Source of the DNA: Saccharicrinis fermentans DSM 9555 = JCM 21142
Lineage (GTDB): Bacteria; Bacteroidota; Bacteroidia; Bacteroidales; Marinilabiliaceae
Length of the DNA stretch: 64,000 nt
Direction: 5' to 3'
NCBI RefSeq assembly: GCF_000517085.1
Contig: NZ_KI912107.1
Coordinates: 1,364,398-1,428,397 of the forward strand
The notes under the pieces were generated by a model. That model did no database searches, was not told where the DNA came from, and saw nothing but the letters and a program-made list of their open reading frames with translations. Positions 19,133 to 28,900 of the stretch are shown in pieces. A program made the translations under genes and the position numbers. Position 1 is the first letter of the stretch; every line of letters begins with the position of its first letter.

Positions 19133-20513
19133 ATGAAACAATTACTCATTATTATAAATGCCATGTTATGGCTTGTCTTTGTTAGTTGTGAAGATACTTT
19201 TGTTACAGGAAGCGATGCGTTTACTTTTAACGAAGAGTTGGTGGCGGTGTCCGATACAGCAACACCACAGTTGATTATAACAGAAAAAAAAGGAGTTTGT
19301 ATTACTAAAAAAAATGCAAAATGGCCTATTCGGGTATCTATGTTTAAACCATTTTGGCACTATAGCTGGGGAAATGAGATTACCGAGTATGACGTAGAAG
19401 GTGTAGAATTTGTTCCTATGTTTTGGGGAGGCAATGTATCACAAACCGGTATTGATAGAATGTTGAGTTATAAGCAGGACGGTTTAATTCAATACGTCTT
19501 AGGTTTCAACGAACCGGATAGTAAAGAACAAAGTAATGTCTCTGTCGATAAGGCCTTAGAGACATGGCCATTACTTGAAAGTATTGGTTTGCCTCTCGGG
19601 AGTCCGGCAACAGTTAACCCTGAAAATGATTGGATGCAAGAATTTATGACACGAAGTGGACAGTTAGGTTACCGTGTGGATTTTGTATGTGTGCATAATT
19701 ATGGAGGTATTAATGCCCAGACGCTATTGGATAAATTGGAACGTGTATACAACCTTTATGGTAAACCTATATGGATTACTGAATTTGCCGTGGCAGATTG
19801 GGGGGGCGGCTTCACCAGAAGAAAATAAATACACAGCTTCTCAAGTACTTGATTTTATGAAAATAGTTCTGCCGGAGCTGGAAAAACGAGATTATATTCA
19901 TCGTTACTCCTGGTTTTCATTTGGTTTAAACAGTGCCCCAGGTACCTGCAGTGCCCTTTTTGATTCAGACGGTAATTATACTGAGTTAGGACAATACTAT
20001 GCCAATTTTACGGCTAACGAAGAGTGTGGTGAAGGTGTTGAAGTACCCCCGCTTGCGCCAGTTGGAGATAATCTGCTGATTAATGGAGATTTTGAAACGG
20101 GTGATTTAACTGGTTGGTCCACTGTAGGTGATGTAAAAGGAGAGAGCACGTATCAAATTAATGGTACTGCATCGGTTCGTATGACAGGTAATAGTGCTTC
20201 TGATCGTCAGCTTTCACAGAAAATTACTTTGGAAGGAGGTAAATCTTATGCGCTTACTTTCACTGGTCGAATACATAACGGCCATGGTGCAGAGGGAATT
20301 AAAGTTAATGATAACGGAGGAGAGCTCTATGCCAAAATAAAAATAGGGGAAGGTAAAGCTACCACGCTTATTACGCTGACAGAGGATGTTGCTACTACGA
20401 AGACCGTAAATTTTGAAGTGCCTGAAGAAGAAATTGAGGTTACGGTCATCTTTATGAAAAACAAGGATATTGCTTATGTTGATGATGTGGAAGTAATACT
20501 TCTTGATAATTAA
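19133..20513 (+). pseudogene. GH128-like beta-1,3-glucanase lipoprotein with CBM-like C-terminus; frame broken in a G7 tract
   Basis: The gene starts at the ATG at 19133 with a lipoprotein signal (LVFVSC then EDTF). The Glyco_hydro_cc/GH128 domain follows, with GFNEPD (acid/base Glu127) and WITEFAVADW (nucleophile Glu217). Directly after ADW the frame runs into seven G's (19800-19806). As written the protein ends at 19828 after 231 residues. With six G's it continues without interruption into AASPEENKYTASQVLDF and the rest of the domain. A carbohydrate-binding-like sandwich follows (LLINGDFETGDLTGWS to the end, about the last 145 residues). The single extra G may be a sequencing error, a recent mutation, or slippage. 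If intact, it would be a surface endo-beta-1,3-glucanase for the two SusC/SusD pairs upstream. Confidence 0.8.
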
Positions 20514-20530
20514 TTAGATATAATGTTTGA

Positions 20531-20561
20531 CTCACCTTTATTTATGATAATTAAAGGTGAG
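20531..20561 (+). terminator. Hairpin terminator after the GH128-type gene
   Basis: Perfect 10-bp stem CTCACCTTTA/TAAAGGTGAG with an 11-nt loop, 17 bp after the stop codon. The T-run after it is weak (TCTATGTTTTTG), so termination may be incomplete. It closes the tandem SusC/SusD unit. Confidence 0.65.
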
Positions 20562-20675
20562 TCTATGTTTTTGATATTCTATTTCTTTCTTGCACTTATA
20601 AGGTAAAAGATGTGAACCCTTGTATGATATGTTCTCAATAAAGTATCACTAGTGATCGACTAATAATGTATTAAA

Positions 20676-21254
20676 TTAATAATGTGCACTATAATGGTTT
20701 GCATCAATAACTTCTCTGTATTTATCAATAATTTTCTTAAAATCTTCCCAGGTATTTCTTTTGAGATTAGGGTTTCTTAATAGTGCAGAAGGGTGAAATA
20801 CTGGCATCACTAAATGAGTGTTCCATTCCATCCAGGTTCCTCTAAGCTTTGTTATTTTTAAGTCTGGATTGTTGAACAAGTGCTTTAGCGCAGTAGCTCC
20901 TAGTGGAATAATAATTTTAGGGTTGACTATGTTTATTTGCTCAAGTAATAACGGAAAACATTTCTTCACTTCTTCATCAGTAGGAATCCGATTGTCGGGA
21001 GGACGGCATTTTACAATGTTGCTGATAAAAATATGATGCTCACGTGTAAAACCACAGGCCTCAAAAATCTTATCCAATAATTGGCCTGATTTGCCTACAA
21101 ATGGTCTTCCTATTCTATCTTCATCTGCACCCGGAGCTTCACCAATCACCATTATTTCTGCATTATAATTCCCTTCTCCCCATATGGCATGGTTGCGGGT
21201 TTTATGTAATTTGCATGCTTTGCAGTTGATTATTTTTTCTTTTAGCGTTTCCAT
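20676..21254 (-). CDS. Family 4 uracil-DNA glycosylase (iron-sulfur type)
   Basis: The protein is 192 aa. It removes uracil from DNA in the first step of base-excision repair, in the cytoplasm. Motif A reads GEAPGADED (residues 38-46), and the second active-site motif is HPSALL near residue 153. Four cysteines at 11, 14, 83 and 99 (CKAC, VKC, KKC) fit the [4Fe-4S] cluster of family 4 enzymes. Length and motif spacing are normal. It is the only evident housekeeping gene in the window and faces away from the symporter gene, with a 307-bp divergent promoter region between them. It is not functionally linked to the PULs. Confidence 0.93.
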   Translation of the reverse strand: METLKEKIINCKACKLHKTRNHAIWGEGNYNAEIMVIGEAPGADEDRIGRPFVGKSGQLLDKIFEACGFTREHHIFISNIVKCRPPDNRIPTDEEVKKCFPLLLEQINIVNPKIIIPLGATALKHLFNNPDLKITKLRGTWMEWNTHLVMPVFHPSALLRNPNLKRNTWEDFKKIIDKYREVIDANHYSAHY

Positions 21255-21443
21255 TCATTAAAGATTTAATATGCTAAATTAAAAAGAGGGTGGTGATATT
21301 CAAAACAATTCACGTTTTTTTATGGTTCCGACAGTTCTCTTATTGATTCCAAGCGATGAAAATTATGATCGGAAAAATAATTGTAACCCGATACTTCTGT
21401 TTGTTGCGTTGATAGGTGATTATTTCTTACTAAATCTATTTTC

Positions 21444-21474
21444 GAAAACGCTTTCGACGAATGTAATCGTTTAC
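21444..21474 (+). promoter_or_regulatory. Paired LacI-type operator upstream of the symporter gene
   Basis: Two 12-bp near-palindromes centred on CG: GAAAACGCTTTC at 21444-21455 and GTAATCGTTTAC at 21463-21474. Their starts are 19 bp apart. The right one differs by one base from GTAAACGTTTAC, the left by three. The same 19-bp arrangement recurs at 25806 and 33920. The likely binder is the LacI protein encoded at 36832-37857. A TAnnTTTG -7 element (TACATTTG, 21522-21529) lies downstream, 33 bp before the symporter start. Confidence 0.7.
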
Positions 21475-21561
21475 GAAATTGTTTTTTCTTGTTATAGTAG
21501 GCTTAACTACTAGCTATAATTTACATTTGTAAGGAATTCAGACAAAATAATAAACTATTAT

Positions 21562-23292
21562 ATGGCATTTAAAGATTTAATAGTATTTTTTTTATATATC
21601 CTTGGAAATGTAGGAATCAGTATTTTTTTAGGAAAAAAAATAAAAGATTCGGATGATTTCTTTGCTGCAGGCCGTCAATCATCATGGTGGCTAAGTGGCT
21701 TGTCAGCTTTTATGACCATGTTTTCTGCAGGCACTTTTGTGGTCTGGGGAGGAATAGCTTTTAAAGCTGGATTTGTTGCCGTAACCATCTCCATGTGTTT
21801 GGGGATAAGTGCCATGTTTGTGGGATATTACCTGGCAGGAAAATGGCGTAAGTTGGGCGTATCTTCAGCCGCTGAATATATTACCTTGCGATATGGAAAC
21901 TGGGCATTAAATGTTTATACTTGGTTTAATATTTTGTACCGGCTGTTAGGTATGGCTGTCGCATTATATTCTTTAGCTATTGTTCTTCATGCGATTATTC
22001 CTGCAAATTGGGATGCTTTCTTTATCAATACGATTGGCATTAGTGCAGTTAACTTTATCATTATCTTTTGTGGAATCATTATTGTTGCCTATGCTATATT
22101 TGGAGGATTATGGGCCGTGTTGTTAACCGATGTATTACAATTTGTAATTCTGATGGTAGCAGTAATAGCAGTTATTCCATTGGGTTTTATGAAAATGGGA
22201 GGCATCTCAATATTTATACAGCAAGCTCCAGAGAAATTCTTTGCACCGGTAAATCATGAATTTACCTGGATATTTATGGCCGCTTGGGTCGTTATCCATA
22301 TGTTTAAGATTGGTGGGGAATGGGCTTTTGTGCAACGTTTTATCTGTGTATCTAAAACTAAAGATGCAAAAAAAGCTACTTATTTGTTTGGTGCGTTATA
22401 TTTCATCAGTCCTATTATTTGGATGTTGCCTCCTATGATGTACCGTATCATTGACCCATCTGCAAATTTTGAGCAAGCCTATGTGTTGGCCTGTAAATAT
22501 GCACTACCGGAAGGTTTACTTGGATTAATGATTGCTTCTATGTTTGCTGCAACGGTTAGTATGATTGATTCTGAATTAAATGTTTATGCAGGTGTTTTAA
22601 CCAAAGATTTTTATAAAAAGATATTTAAAAAAGCTACCGAAAAAAATCAGGTGGTTGTGGGTAGAATATTAACCCTTGTATTGGGGGCTTTAGTTACCTG
22701 GTTAGCTATTCTGGTTCCTCAAATGGGGGGAGCAGAAAATATTATCCTTTCTATTACAGCTCTGGTGGCCGGAATAACAGTATTACCTGTTGTTTGGGGA
22801 ATGTTCTCTAAGAAGATTAACCAACAGGGAATTTTTATGGCCATATTAATAAGTGCAGCATTCATTATTCTTGCCAAATATGGTTTTTTGACTAGTGAAG
22901 GATGGTTTATTACGGATAATCCTTCTGGTATTTTTACTTGGATATTAAATTATGCACGTACCATTGAAGCTGTTTTGGGAGTAATCATACCTGTTGTTGT
23001 ACTTTTGGCCATTGAGGCTTCTTTAAAAACGGGAAGCAAGCATTTTATTCCCATTAACGAACATTGTGAAGAAGGTGAGAACGGAGAGTCATCATTGTTT
23101 CCAGCTAAGATTATGGCTGTTTCAATTGGAATTCTAGCCACTATTATTGCCCTATTGGCCATAACAGCTACCAAAGATATCACATCACAATGGGTATTAA
23201 GTATATCCCTATATCTTATTAGTGGAGGTATCTGGTTTTCTGTTAAGAAAAAAGAAAAAAATAGACAGACGTCTGTTAATTGTAATAATTAG
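21562..23292 (+). CDS. Sodium:solute symporter (SSS family)
   Basis: The protein is 576 aa with about 13-14 hydrophobic helices and no cleaved signal. The family is shown by the N-terminal KKIKDSDDFFAAGRQSSWW segment, by SAAEYITLRYG near residue 110, and by the helix around IFGGLWAVLLTDVLQFVILM. These are typical of SSS transporters for sugars and organic acids. It should move a monosaccharide or sugar acid with Na+ across the inner membrane. It is followed after about 130 bp by the FAD-dependent oxidoreductase gene and preceded by the paired LacI-type operator, so the two form an inducible unit ending at the terminator at 25765. The substrate is unknown; the neighbouring oxidoreductase suggests a sugar or sugar derivative that is oxidised after uptake. 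Confidence 0.9.
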   Translation: MAFKDLIVFFLYILGNVGISIFLGKKIKDSDDFFAAGRQSSWWLSGLSAFMTMFSAGTFVVWGGIAFKAGFVAVTISMCLGISAMFVGYYLAGKWRKLGVSSAAEYITLRYGNWALNVYTWFNILYRLLGMAVALYSLAIVLHAIIPANWDAFFINTIGISAVNFIIIFCGIIIVAYAIFGGLWAVLLTDVLQFVILMVAVIAVIPLGFMKMGGISIFIQQAPEKFFAPVNHEFTWIFMAAWVVIHMFKIGGEWAFVQRFICVSKTKDAKKATYLFGALYFISPIIWMLPPMMYRIIDPSANFEQAYVLACKYALPEGLLGLMIASMFAATVSMIDSELNVYAGVLTKDFYKKIFKKATEKNQVVVGRILTLVLGALVTWLAILVPQMGGAENIILSITALVAGITVLPVVWGMFSKKINQQGIFMAILISAAFIILAKYGFLTSEGWFITDNPSGIFTWILNYARTIEAVLGVIIPVVVLLAIEASLKTGSKHFIPINEHCEEGENGESSLFPAKIMAVSIGILATIIALLAITATKDITSQWVLSISLYLISGGIWFSVKKKEKNRQTSVNCNN

Positions 23293-23419
23293 TTTTTTAG
23301 AAGAAAAAGAAATATATAAAAATAAGACAAGTATATAGACGAATATCGAATGAAATTTCACTGCCCTTGAATTCATTAGTCTTTTGTCTGTATACTTTTA
23401 TCTTGATACTTTTTATACC

Positions 23420-25735
23420 ATGAAAACAAAGAACGAAAAATACGAAGTTGTAGTAGTAGGTGGAGGAATGGCTGGATTTTGTGCGGCTGTTTCCTCTGCT
23501 AGAATGGGAAGAAAAACTTGTTTAATTCAAAATCGTCCTGTTTTTGGAGGTAACTGTTCATCTGAGATTGGTGTAACCATACATGGCGCAGCTGCCTTTC
23601 ATGCTTATGCACGTGAAACAGGTATTATCTCAGAATTATTGATCGAAGAGCGTTCACAAAATCATGCTGAGATATATGAGAATGGTTGGATTAACAGTGT
23701 TTGGGATATGGTGATGTATGATATGGCAGTGAAAGAGGAAGATTTAACTTTTTATCTTAATACTGACATGCGTGATGTTAAAATGTCTTCAGACAATAAA
23801 ATTGAAGCCGTAGTTGCTTATATACAAAGTGCAGAGACTGAGTTAATTATTGAAGGAGATATTTTTGCGGATTGTACTGGTGATGGTATTGTAGCAGATA
23901 GGGCAGGTTGCGAATGGCGTTGGGGTTCAGAATCAAAAAGTGAATTTAACGAAATTCATGCTCCAGAAGTAGGCAGTAAAGAGGATGTAATGGGTAACTC
24001 TATCCATTTTAGATGTAAGGATATGGGGCGTCCAGTTCCTTTTAAAGCACCTGATTGGGCTGTAAAGCACGATAATCCGGAATACTTTTATAATCAAGGA
24101 CGTATACCTAAGGATAAACGAGGTGGATTTTGGTGGTTGGAGATAGGCGTGCCTTATAATACCATTTATGATAATGAGGATATTCGTCATGAATTAACCC
24201 GACATACTTTAGGCGTTTGGGATTGGATGAAAAATTGCGACCCCAAGATGAAAGAGGAAACAAAAAATTATGCGATAGATTGGATTGGTCAGGTTCCTGG
24301 GAAACGTGAGAATCGTCGTATTATGGGTGAATACTTTATGACCGAGAATGATATTCAGGAGAAAACGGTATTTAGAGACGAAATTGGTTTTGGTGGATGG
24401 TTTGTTGATCTTCATACCCCAGGAGGATTGTTGGCAAGGCATGCCGAAGCATCTGCAGCTACGGATGGTGAAGAATACAATACCTTCGACGAATACATGG
24501 TAAAATCCTATTGCGGTCCATACGGTTTTCCTTTACGATCTTTAATTGCAAGGGATGTGGATAACCTAATGATGGCAGGACGTAATATTAGTTGTTCACA
24601 TGCGGCACTTGGTACATTAAGAGTTATGGGAACAACCGCCGTTATGGGCGAAGCCATTGGTGTGGCTGCTTCTACAGCTATTAAGCATGGTGTAAATATA
24701 AAAGAGGTTCCTCAAAAATATATTTATGAAGTTCAACAGAACTTGTTACGTAATGGATGCTTTTTACCAAATGTTAAGAATACCGATAAAAAAGATTTAG
24801 CATTAAAAGCAAAAATAATAGCAAGTAGCGAAGATTATTTGCTAGGCGCAGGTCCGGAATCAAAAGGTTTTCACGAAGGTTTGGCTATCTGGAAGGATCA
24901 ACCTCAGTATCATGTGGAGACTTTAGAGACCATTAAAGGTCAGATTGTGGGAATAGGGAGTGATAGATTAGACTCAGTTTCTGTTTGTTTAACAAATACT
25001 TCTGATATAGAGCAAGAAGTTGAAGCTTATATACGTCCGATAGATAGTATTTGGGATTATCGAGTTGATGCAAATGAAGTTATTGCTTCTGCAATTTTAA
25101 AAGTTCCGGTTGGTGAAAAAGTTTGGATAGATTGGGAGGTAAACCTTACCAAGGAAAATGGACTGCCATTAAATCAATATGTTAGAATCGATTTGGGAGC
25201 TAATAATAATTTGGAATGGCATGAAGCAGGTTGTGTAATCCCGGGACATACAGCGATGTATCAAATTGGAAAGAATAAAATGCGTCGTTACTACAATGGA
25301 AATACATTGAGTTTTAAGGTTTCTCCAGCACAAAACTGTTTTAAGGCCACAAATATTATTACAGGGGAGTCCAGACCTCATTCGTATACCAACGTATGGA
25401 TTTCAAATAGAAATAATCCGTTAGATCAGTGGTTACAATTAATCTGGGATACACCGCAAGATGTTAGTTTGGTTGAGTTGACATTTCCGGGGCATTTGTT
25501 AAGAGAGTATCATGCATACGCACCGTTATATCGAGATCCTCAGTGTCCTAAAGATTTAGAAATTCAAGGTTTTATTAATGGTGGCTGGGTTAAAATTGCT
25601 GAGATTAACGACAATTATCAACGTCAGCGAAAAGTTAAACTCGATAAATCTTATTCGTTAAGTCAATTAAGAATAGTTATTAAAACTACCAATGGTGATG
25701 CGAGTGCTATGATTTACGAGGTTAGGGTATATTAG
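23420..25735 (+). CDS. FAD-dependent oxidoreductase (FAD_oxidored family) with C-terminal discoidin-like domain
   Basis: The protein is 771 aa from the ATG at 23420. There is no signal peptide, so it is cytoplasmic as written. A Rossmann FAD-binding motif lies at the N-terminus (VVVVGGGMAGFCAA), followed by VFGGNCSSEIG; the second FAD contact region is NLMMAGRNISCSHAALG near residue 390. The C-terminal 130 residues (from about SYTNVWISN) have the look of an F5/8 type C (discoidin-like) sandwich, which is odd for an intracellular enzyme. Related proteins are often annotated only as FAD-dependent oxidoreductase or xanthan lyase-like, without a proven reaction. With the symporter upstream, oxidation of an imported sugar is a reasonable but unproven role. 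Confidence 0.8.
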   Translation: MKTKNEKYEVVVVGGGMAGFCAAVSSARMGRKTCLIQNRPVFGGNCSSEIGVTIHGAAAFHAYARETGIISELLIEERSQNHAEIYENGWINSVWDMVMYDMAVKEEDLTFYLNTDMRDVKMSSDNKIEAVVAYIQSAETELIIEGDIFADCTGDGIVADRAGCEWRWGSESKSEFNEIHAPEVGSKEDVMGNSIHFRCKDMGRPVPFKAPDWAVKHDNPEYFYNQGRIPKDKRGGFWWLEIGVPYNTIYDNEDIRHELTRHTLGVWDWMKNCDPKMKEETKNYAIDWIGQVPGKRENRRIMGEYFMTENDIQEKTVFRDEIGFGGWFVDLHTPGGLLARHAEASAATDGEEYNTFDEYMVKSYCGPYGFPLRSLIARDVDNLMMAGRNISCSHAALGTLRVMGTTAVMGEAIGVAASTAIKHGVNIKEVPQKYIYEVQQNLLRNGCFLPNVKNTDKKDLALKAKIIASSEDYLLGAGPESKGFHEGLAIWKDQPQYHVETLETIKGQIVGIGSDRLDSVSVCLTNTSDIEQEVEAYIRPIDSIWDYRVDANEVIASAILKVPVGEKVWIDWEVNLTKENGLPLNQYVRIDLGANNNLEWHEAGCVIPGHTAMYQIGKNKMRRYYNGNTLSFKVSPAQNCFKATNIITGESRPHSYTNVWISNRNNPLDQWLQLIWDTPQDVSLVELTFPGHLLREYHAYAPLYRDPQCPKDLEIQGFINGGWVKIAEINDNYQRQRKVKLDKSYSLSQLRIVIKTTNGDASAMIYEVRVY

Positions 25736-25764
25736 AGGTATGGGGAATAGATGTATATATAGTT

Positions 25765-25792
25765 GGCTGCACCTTTGGGGGCAGCCTTTTTT
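25765..25792 (+). terminator. Rho-independent terminator after the oxidoreductase
   Basis: Stem GGCTGC/GCAGCC with a 10-nt loop followed by six T's, 30 bp after the stop codon. It ends the symporter-oxidoreductase unit just before the operator cluster of the next SusC gene. Confidence 0.85.
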
Positions 25793-25805
25793 ATTCAACA
25801 ACTTC

Positions 25806-25848
25806 GTAATCGTTTACGATGAATGTAAACGTTATCGTAAACGGTTAC
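25806..25848 (+). promoter_or_regulatory. Triple LacI-type operator upstream of SusC
   Basis: Three 12-bp sites with a CG centre: GTAATCGTTTAC (25806-25817), GTAAACGTTATC (25825-25836) and GTAAACGGTTAC (25837-25848). Each differs from GTAAACGTTTAC by one or two bases. The first two start 19 bp apart, as in the other two operators of this regulon; the third directly abuts the second. They lie 126 bp before the SusC start. Confidence 0.75.
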
Positions 25849-25866
25849 GTCTTTAATAATGAAGTT

Positions 25867-25924
25867 ATGTATTGTTAGCACATGTTAAAATAAGTTACTT
25901 CGTATAGTAATACTAACAATACAT
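25867..25924 (+). repeat. 12-bp perfect inverted repeat in the SusC leader
   Basis: ATGTATTGTTAG (25867-25878) and CTAACAATACAT (25913-25924) form perfect arms around a 34-nt spacer, which itself holds a small TTACT/AGTAA stem. It lies between the operators and the SusC start, so it may be a leader RNA structure or a widely spaced protein site. There is no T-run, so it is not a standard terminator. Confidence 0.55.
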
Positions 25925-25973
25925 GATGTGAATATCAAAAAAAGCTATTTATATCTATTTAAACATTTATTCT

Positions 25974-28900
25974 ATGAAAAGAGTACTTAGGAGGATCCTT
26001 GCCAAAAGAGGATTGCTGACAATTTCCTGGATGTTTCTATTTGCGATAACATTATCGGCAATAGAAAATTCATCAGGTACCACAAACAATAAGATTCAAG
26101 AGGATGGCAAAAGAACTATTACTGGAAAAGTAATGGATGAATATGGAGATTTATTACCAGGTGTATCTGTGGTTATAGAAGGAACTACAATTGGCACAAT
26201 TACAGATATTGAAGGGAACTATAATCTAGTAATCACTGAAGGTGCCAAATATTTAGTTTTTTCTTTTGTTGGAATGGAAGATCAGCGGGTTTCATTAGGA
26301 ATTGAGAATACAGTGAACGTTGTGTTAAAGTCCGGAGTTATCGGTCTAGAAGAGATAGTGGCTGTGGGTTATGGAACTACTAAAAAGAAAGACCTAACAG
26401 GTTCTGTTGCTATTGTGAAAGCAGATGAGATTACCACAAAGAAAACAACGAATATTTCAGAGGCTATTCAAGGAGTGGTTCCTGGAGTATCTGTTACAAG
26501 AAGTAGTGGTGCTCCTGATGCGTCAACAACAATTCGTATGCGTGGTTTTACCACCATGCAGGGTTCCAGTGTCCCACTAATTCTTGTGGATGATATTCCT
26601 GTAGGAAGCATCGATGATGTGAACCCTAATGATGTTCAATCGATGTCTTTCCTAAAGGACGGAGCTGCTGCTGCGATTTATGGTTCACGTGCAGCTGCGG
26701 GGGTTGTGATTATAACAACCAAACGAGGACGTAGTGATAAAATATCGGTAAACTACGATTACAACTATTTTGTTCGTACCCCCACCCGAACACCTAAGGT
26801 AGTTGGGGTTGAAAAATGGTTACAAATGCGTAACGAATATGAGTGGAATGACCTTGGAAATCCAGAAGGTGGTGAATTTGCGCTGTATAGTGAAGATTAT
26901 ATCAATAACTATTTGCAAAATAATGCAGATAGTCCAGATGAGTATCCAAATACCAATTGGGAAGAGTTATTAATGAAGGATTTCTCTACTGGTCAAAGGC
27001 ATTCATTTAATATTTATGGGGGGAATAAGGTATTAAAGACAAATGCTTCTTTTACTTATGAGAAGCAGGATGCACTTTATGATCACTATGATTATGAGAG
27101 AGCTATTATGCGTGTAAATAATGATATTAAAATCAGTGATAATATTGGTGCAGTAGTTGATTTTACATACAAAAGAACGGTAACAGAAAAACCAACAGTT
27201 AACCCAACGGCTGCTTCTCGTAGTTATCCGGCCATATACGCTGGACAGTGGAGTGATGGTAGAGTAGCCTCTGGTAAAGACGGATCAAATATCTGGGCCG
27301 AGTTACAATATGGAGGTTTTAATGATAAAGAATCTCATTTGTTATATGGAAGATTAGGAGCGTGGATTAAACCTATAAATGATTTAAAACTATCTATGTA
27401 TTATGCTCCTAATATGTACTTTGAGAAGAATAAATATTTTAGAAAATCTGTCCCTTATTGGGACTGGGATAATCCAAACAATGAAGGTACTCCTCTGGGG
27501 TATGCAATTTCATCAACTTCGCTACAAGAAAGTAGAACGGATAATAGTAAAAATACGCTTCAGTTTATTGGTAAATATAATAAAAACTTTGGTAGACATA
27601 AGGTGGAAGCCATGGCTGGTTACGAAGAATATTCCTTTAATGAAGAAAAGTTAAGTATTGAAGGTAAGGAATATATCTTGCAGGATTATCCATATCTAGA
27701 TATGGCACCAGAAGGTCAATTGTTTGCAAATGGAAGTAATACCGGTGAGGAAGATAAGAATTATAGATCTGCTTTTGGTAGAGTTGCTTATAATTATAGT
27801 AGCAAATATTACTTGCAGGCTAACTTTAGGGCAGATGCATCTTCTCGATTTGCTGAGGATTACAGATGGGGTTATTTTCCTTCGGTTTCTGCAGGTTGGC
27901 TAGTTACTGGAGAAGATTTCATGAGTTCCATTGATGCAATTTCTTATTTGAAGTTACGTGCTTCATACGGGGAGTTGGGTAATGATCGCTTAGGTAACTA
28001 TATCTATATGTCGCAAATTGATTTTGCTAACATTCTATTATCACAAGGAAATACTTCCGTTTCGGATGTTGCGGCTGCTCAATATCAGCTTGCTATTGAG
28101 GATATTAAGTGGGAAGTAACAAAAACTTGGGACATTGGTGTGGATGCTGCATTTTTTAATAATAGTTTATCTGTTACTGCAGATTACTATAAAAAAGAAA
28201 CTACAGATATGTTGTTGAGTTTAACAACTCCTGATTTAATAGGGTATGATGATCCTTATTATAACGTGGGAGATATGAAAACAACGGGCTGGGAGTTTTC
28301 TTTGGAATATAATAACAAAATAGGGGATCTATCCTATGGGGGTGGCTTTAATATTTCTGATTATACTTCTACTATTGGTGATGTATCTGGAAGAAGATTA
28401 TTTGCAGATAGTAGTACTAAACTTTCGGAAGAAGGTGGCGAGTTTAAAGAATGGTATGGTTACAAAACTGATGGTATTTTTCAAACACAGGATGAAGTTG
28501 ATGCCTATGTTACACCGAGTAGTAAGATAGGAGTTGGAGATGTTAAATATTTGGATATTAGTGGACCAGAAGGTGTTCCGGATGGGATTATTAGTGCTGA
28601 ATATGATAAAGTAAAACTAGGAAGTTCAACCCCTCATTACGAATATGGAGGAAATATAAAATTAGGATACAAAGGTTTCCAGTTTGTAGCAACATTCCAG
28701 GGGGTTGGAGAATGGAATCGTAGAATTTATCCCGCTATGGTTGAACCGTTTGGTGAAAGGTGGCAGAATGTGCCGGACATCTATGAGAAAAGTTACTTTA
28801 GCTATTACAATACGCCGGAGCAAAACTTAAAAGCTAAATATCCACGTTTAGGTTTTCAAACAAAAAGCCACAATTACGGTATGTCAGATTTTTGGTTGGT

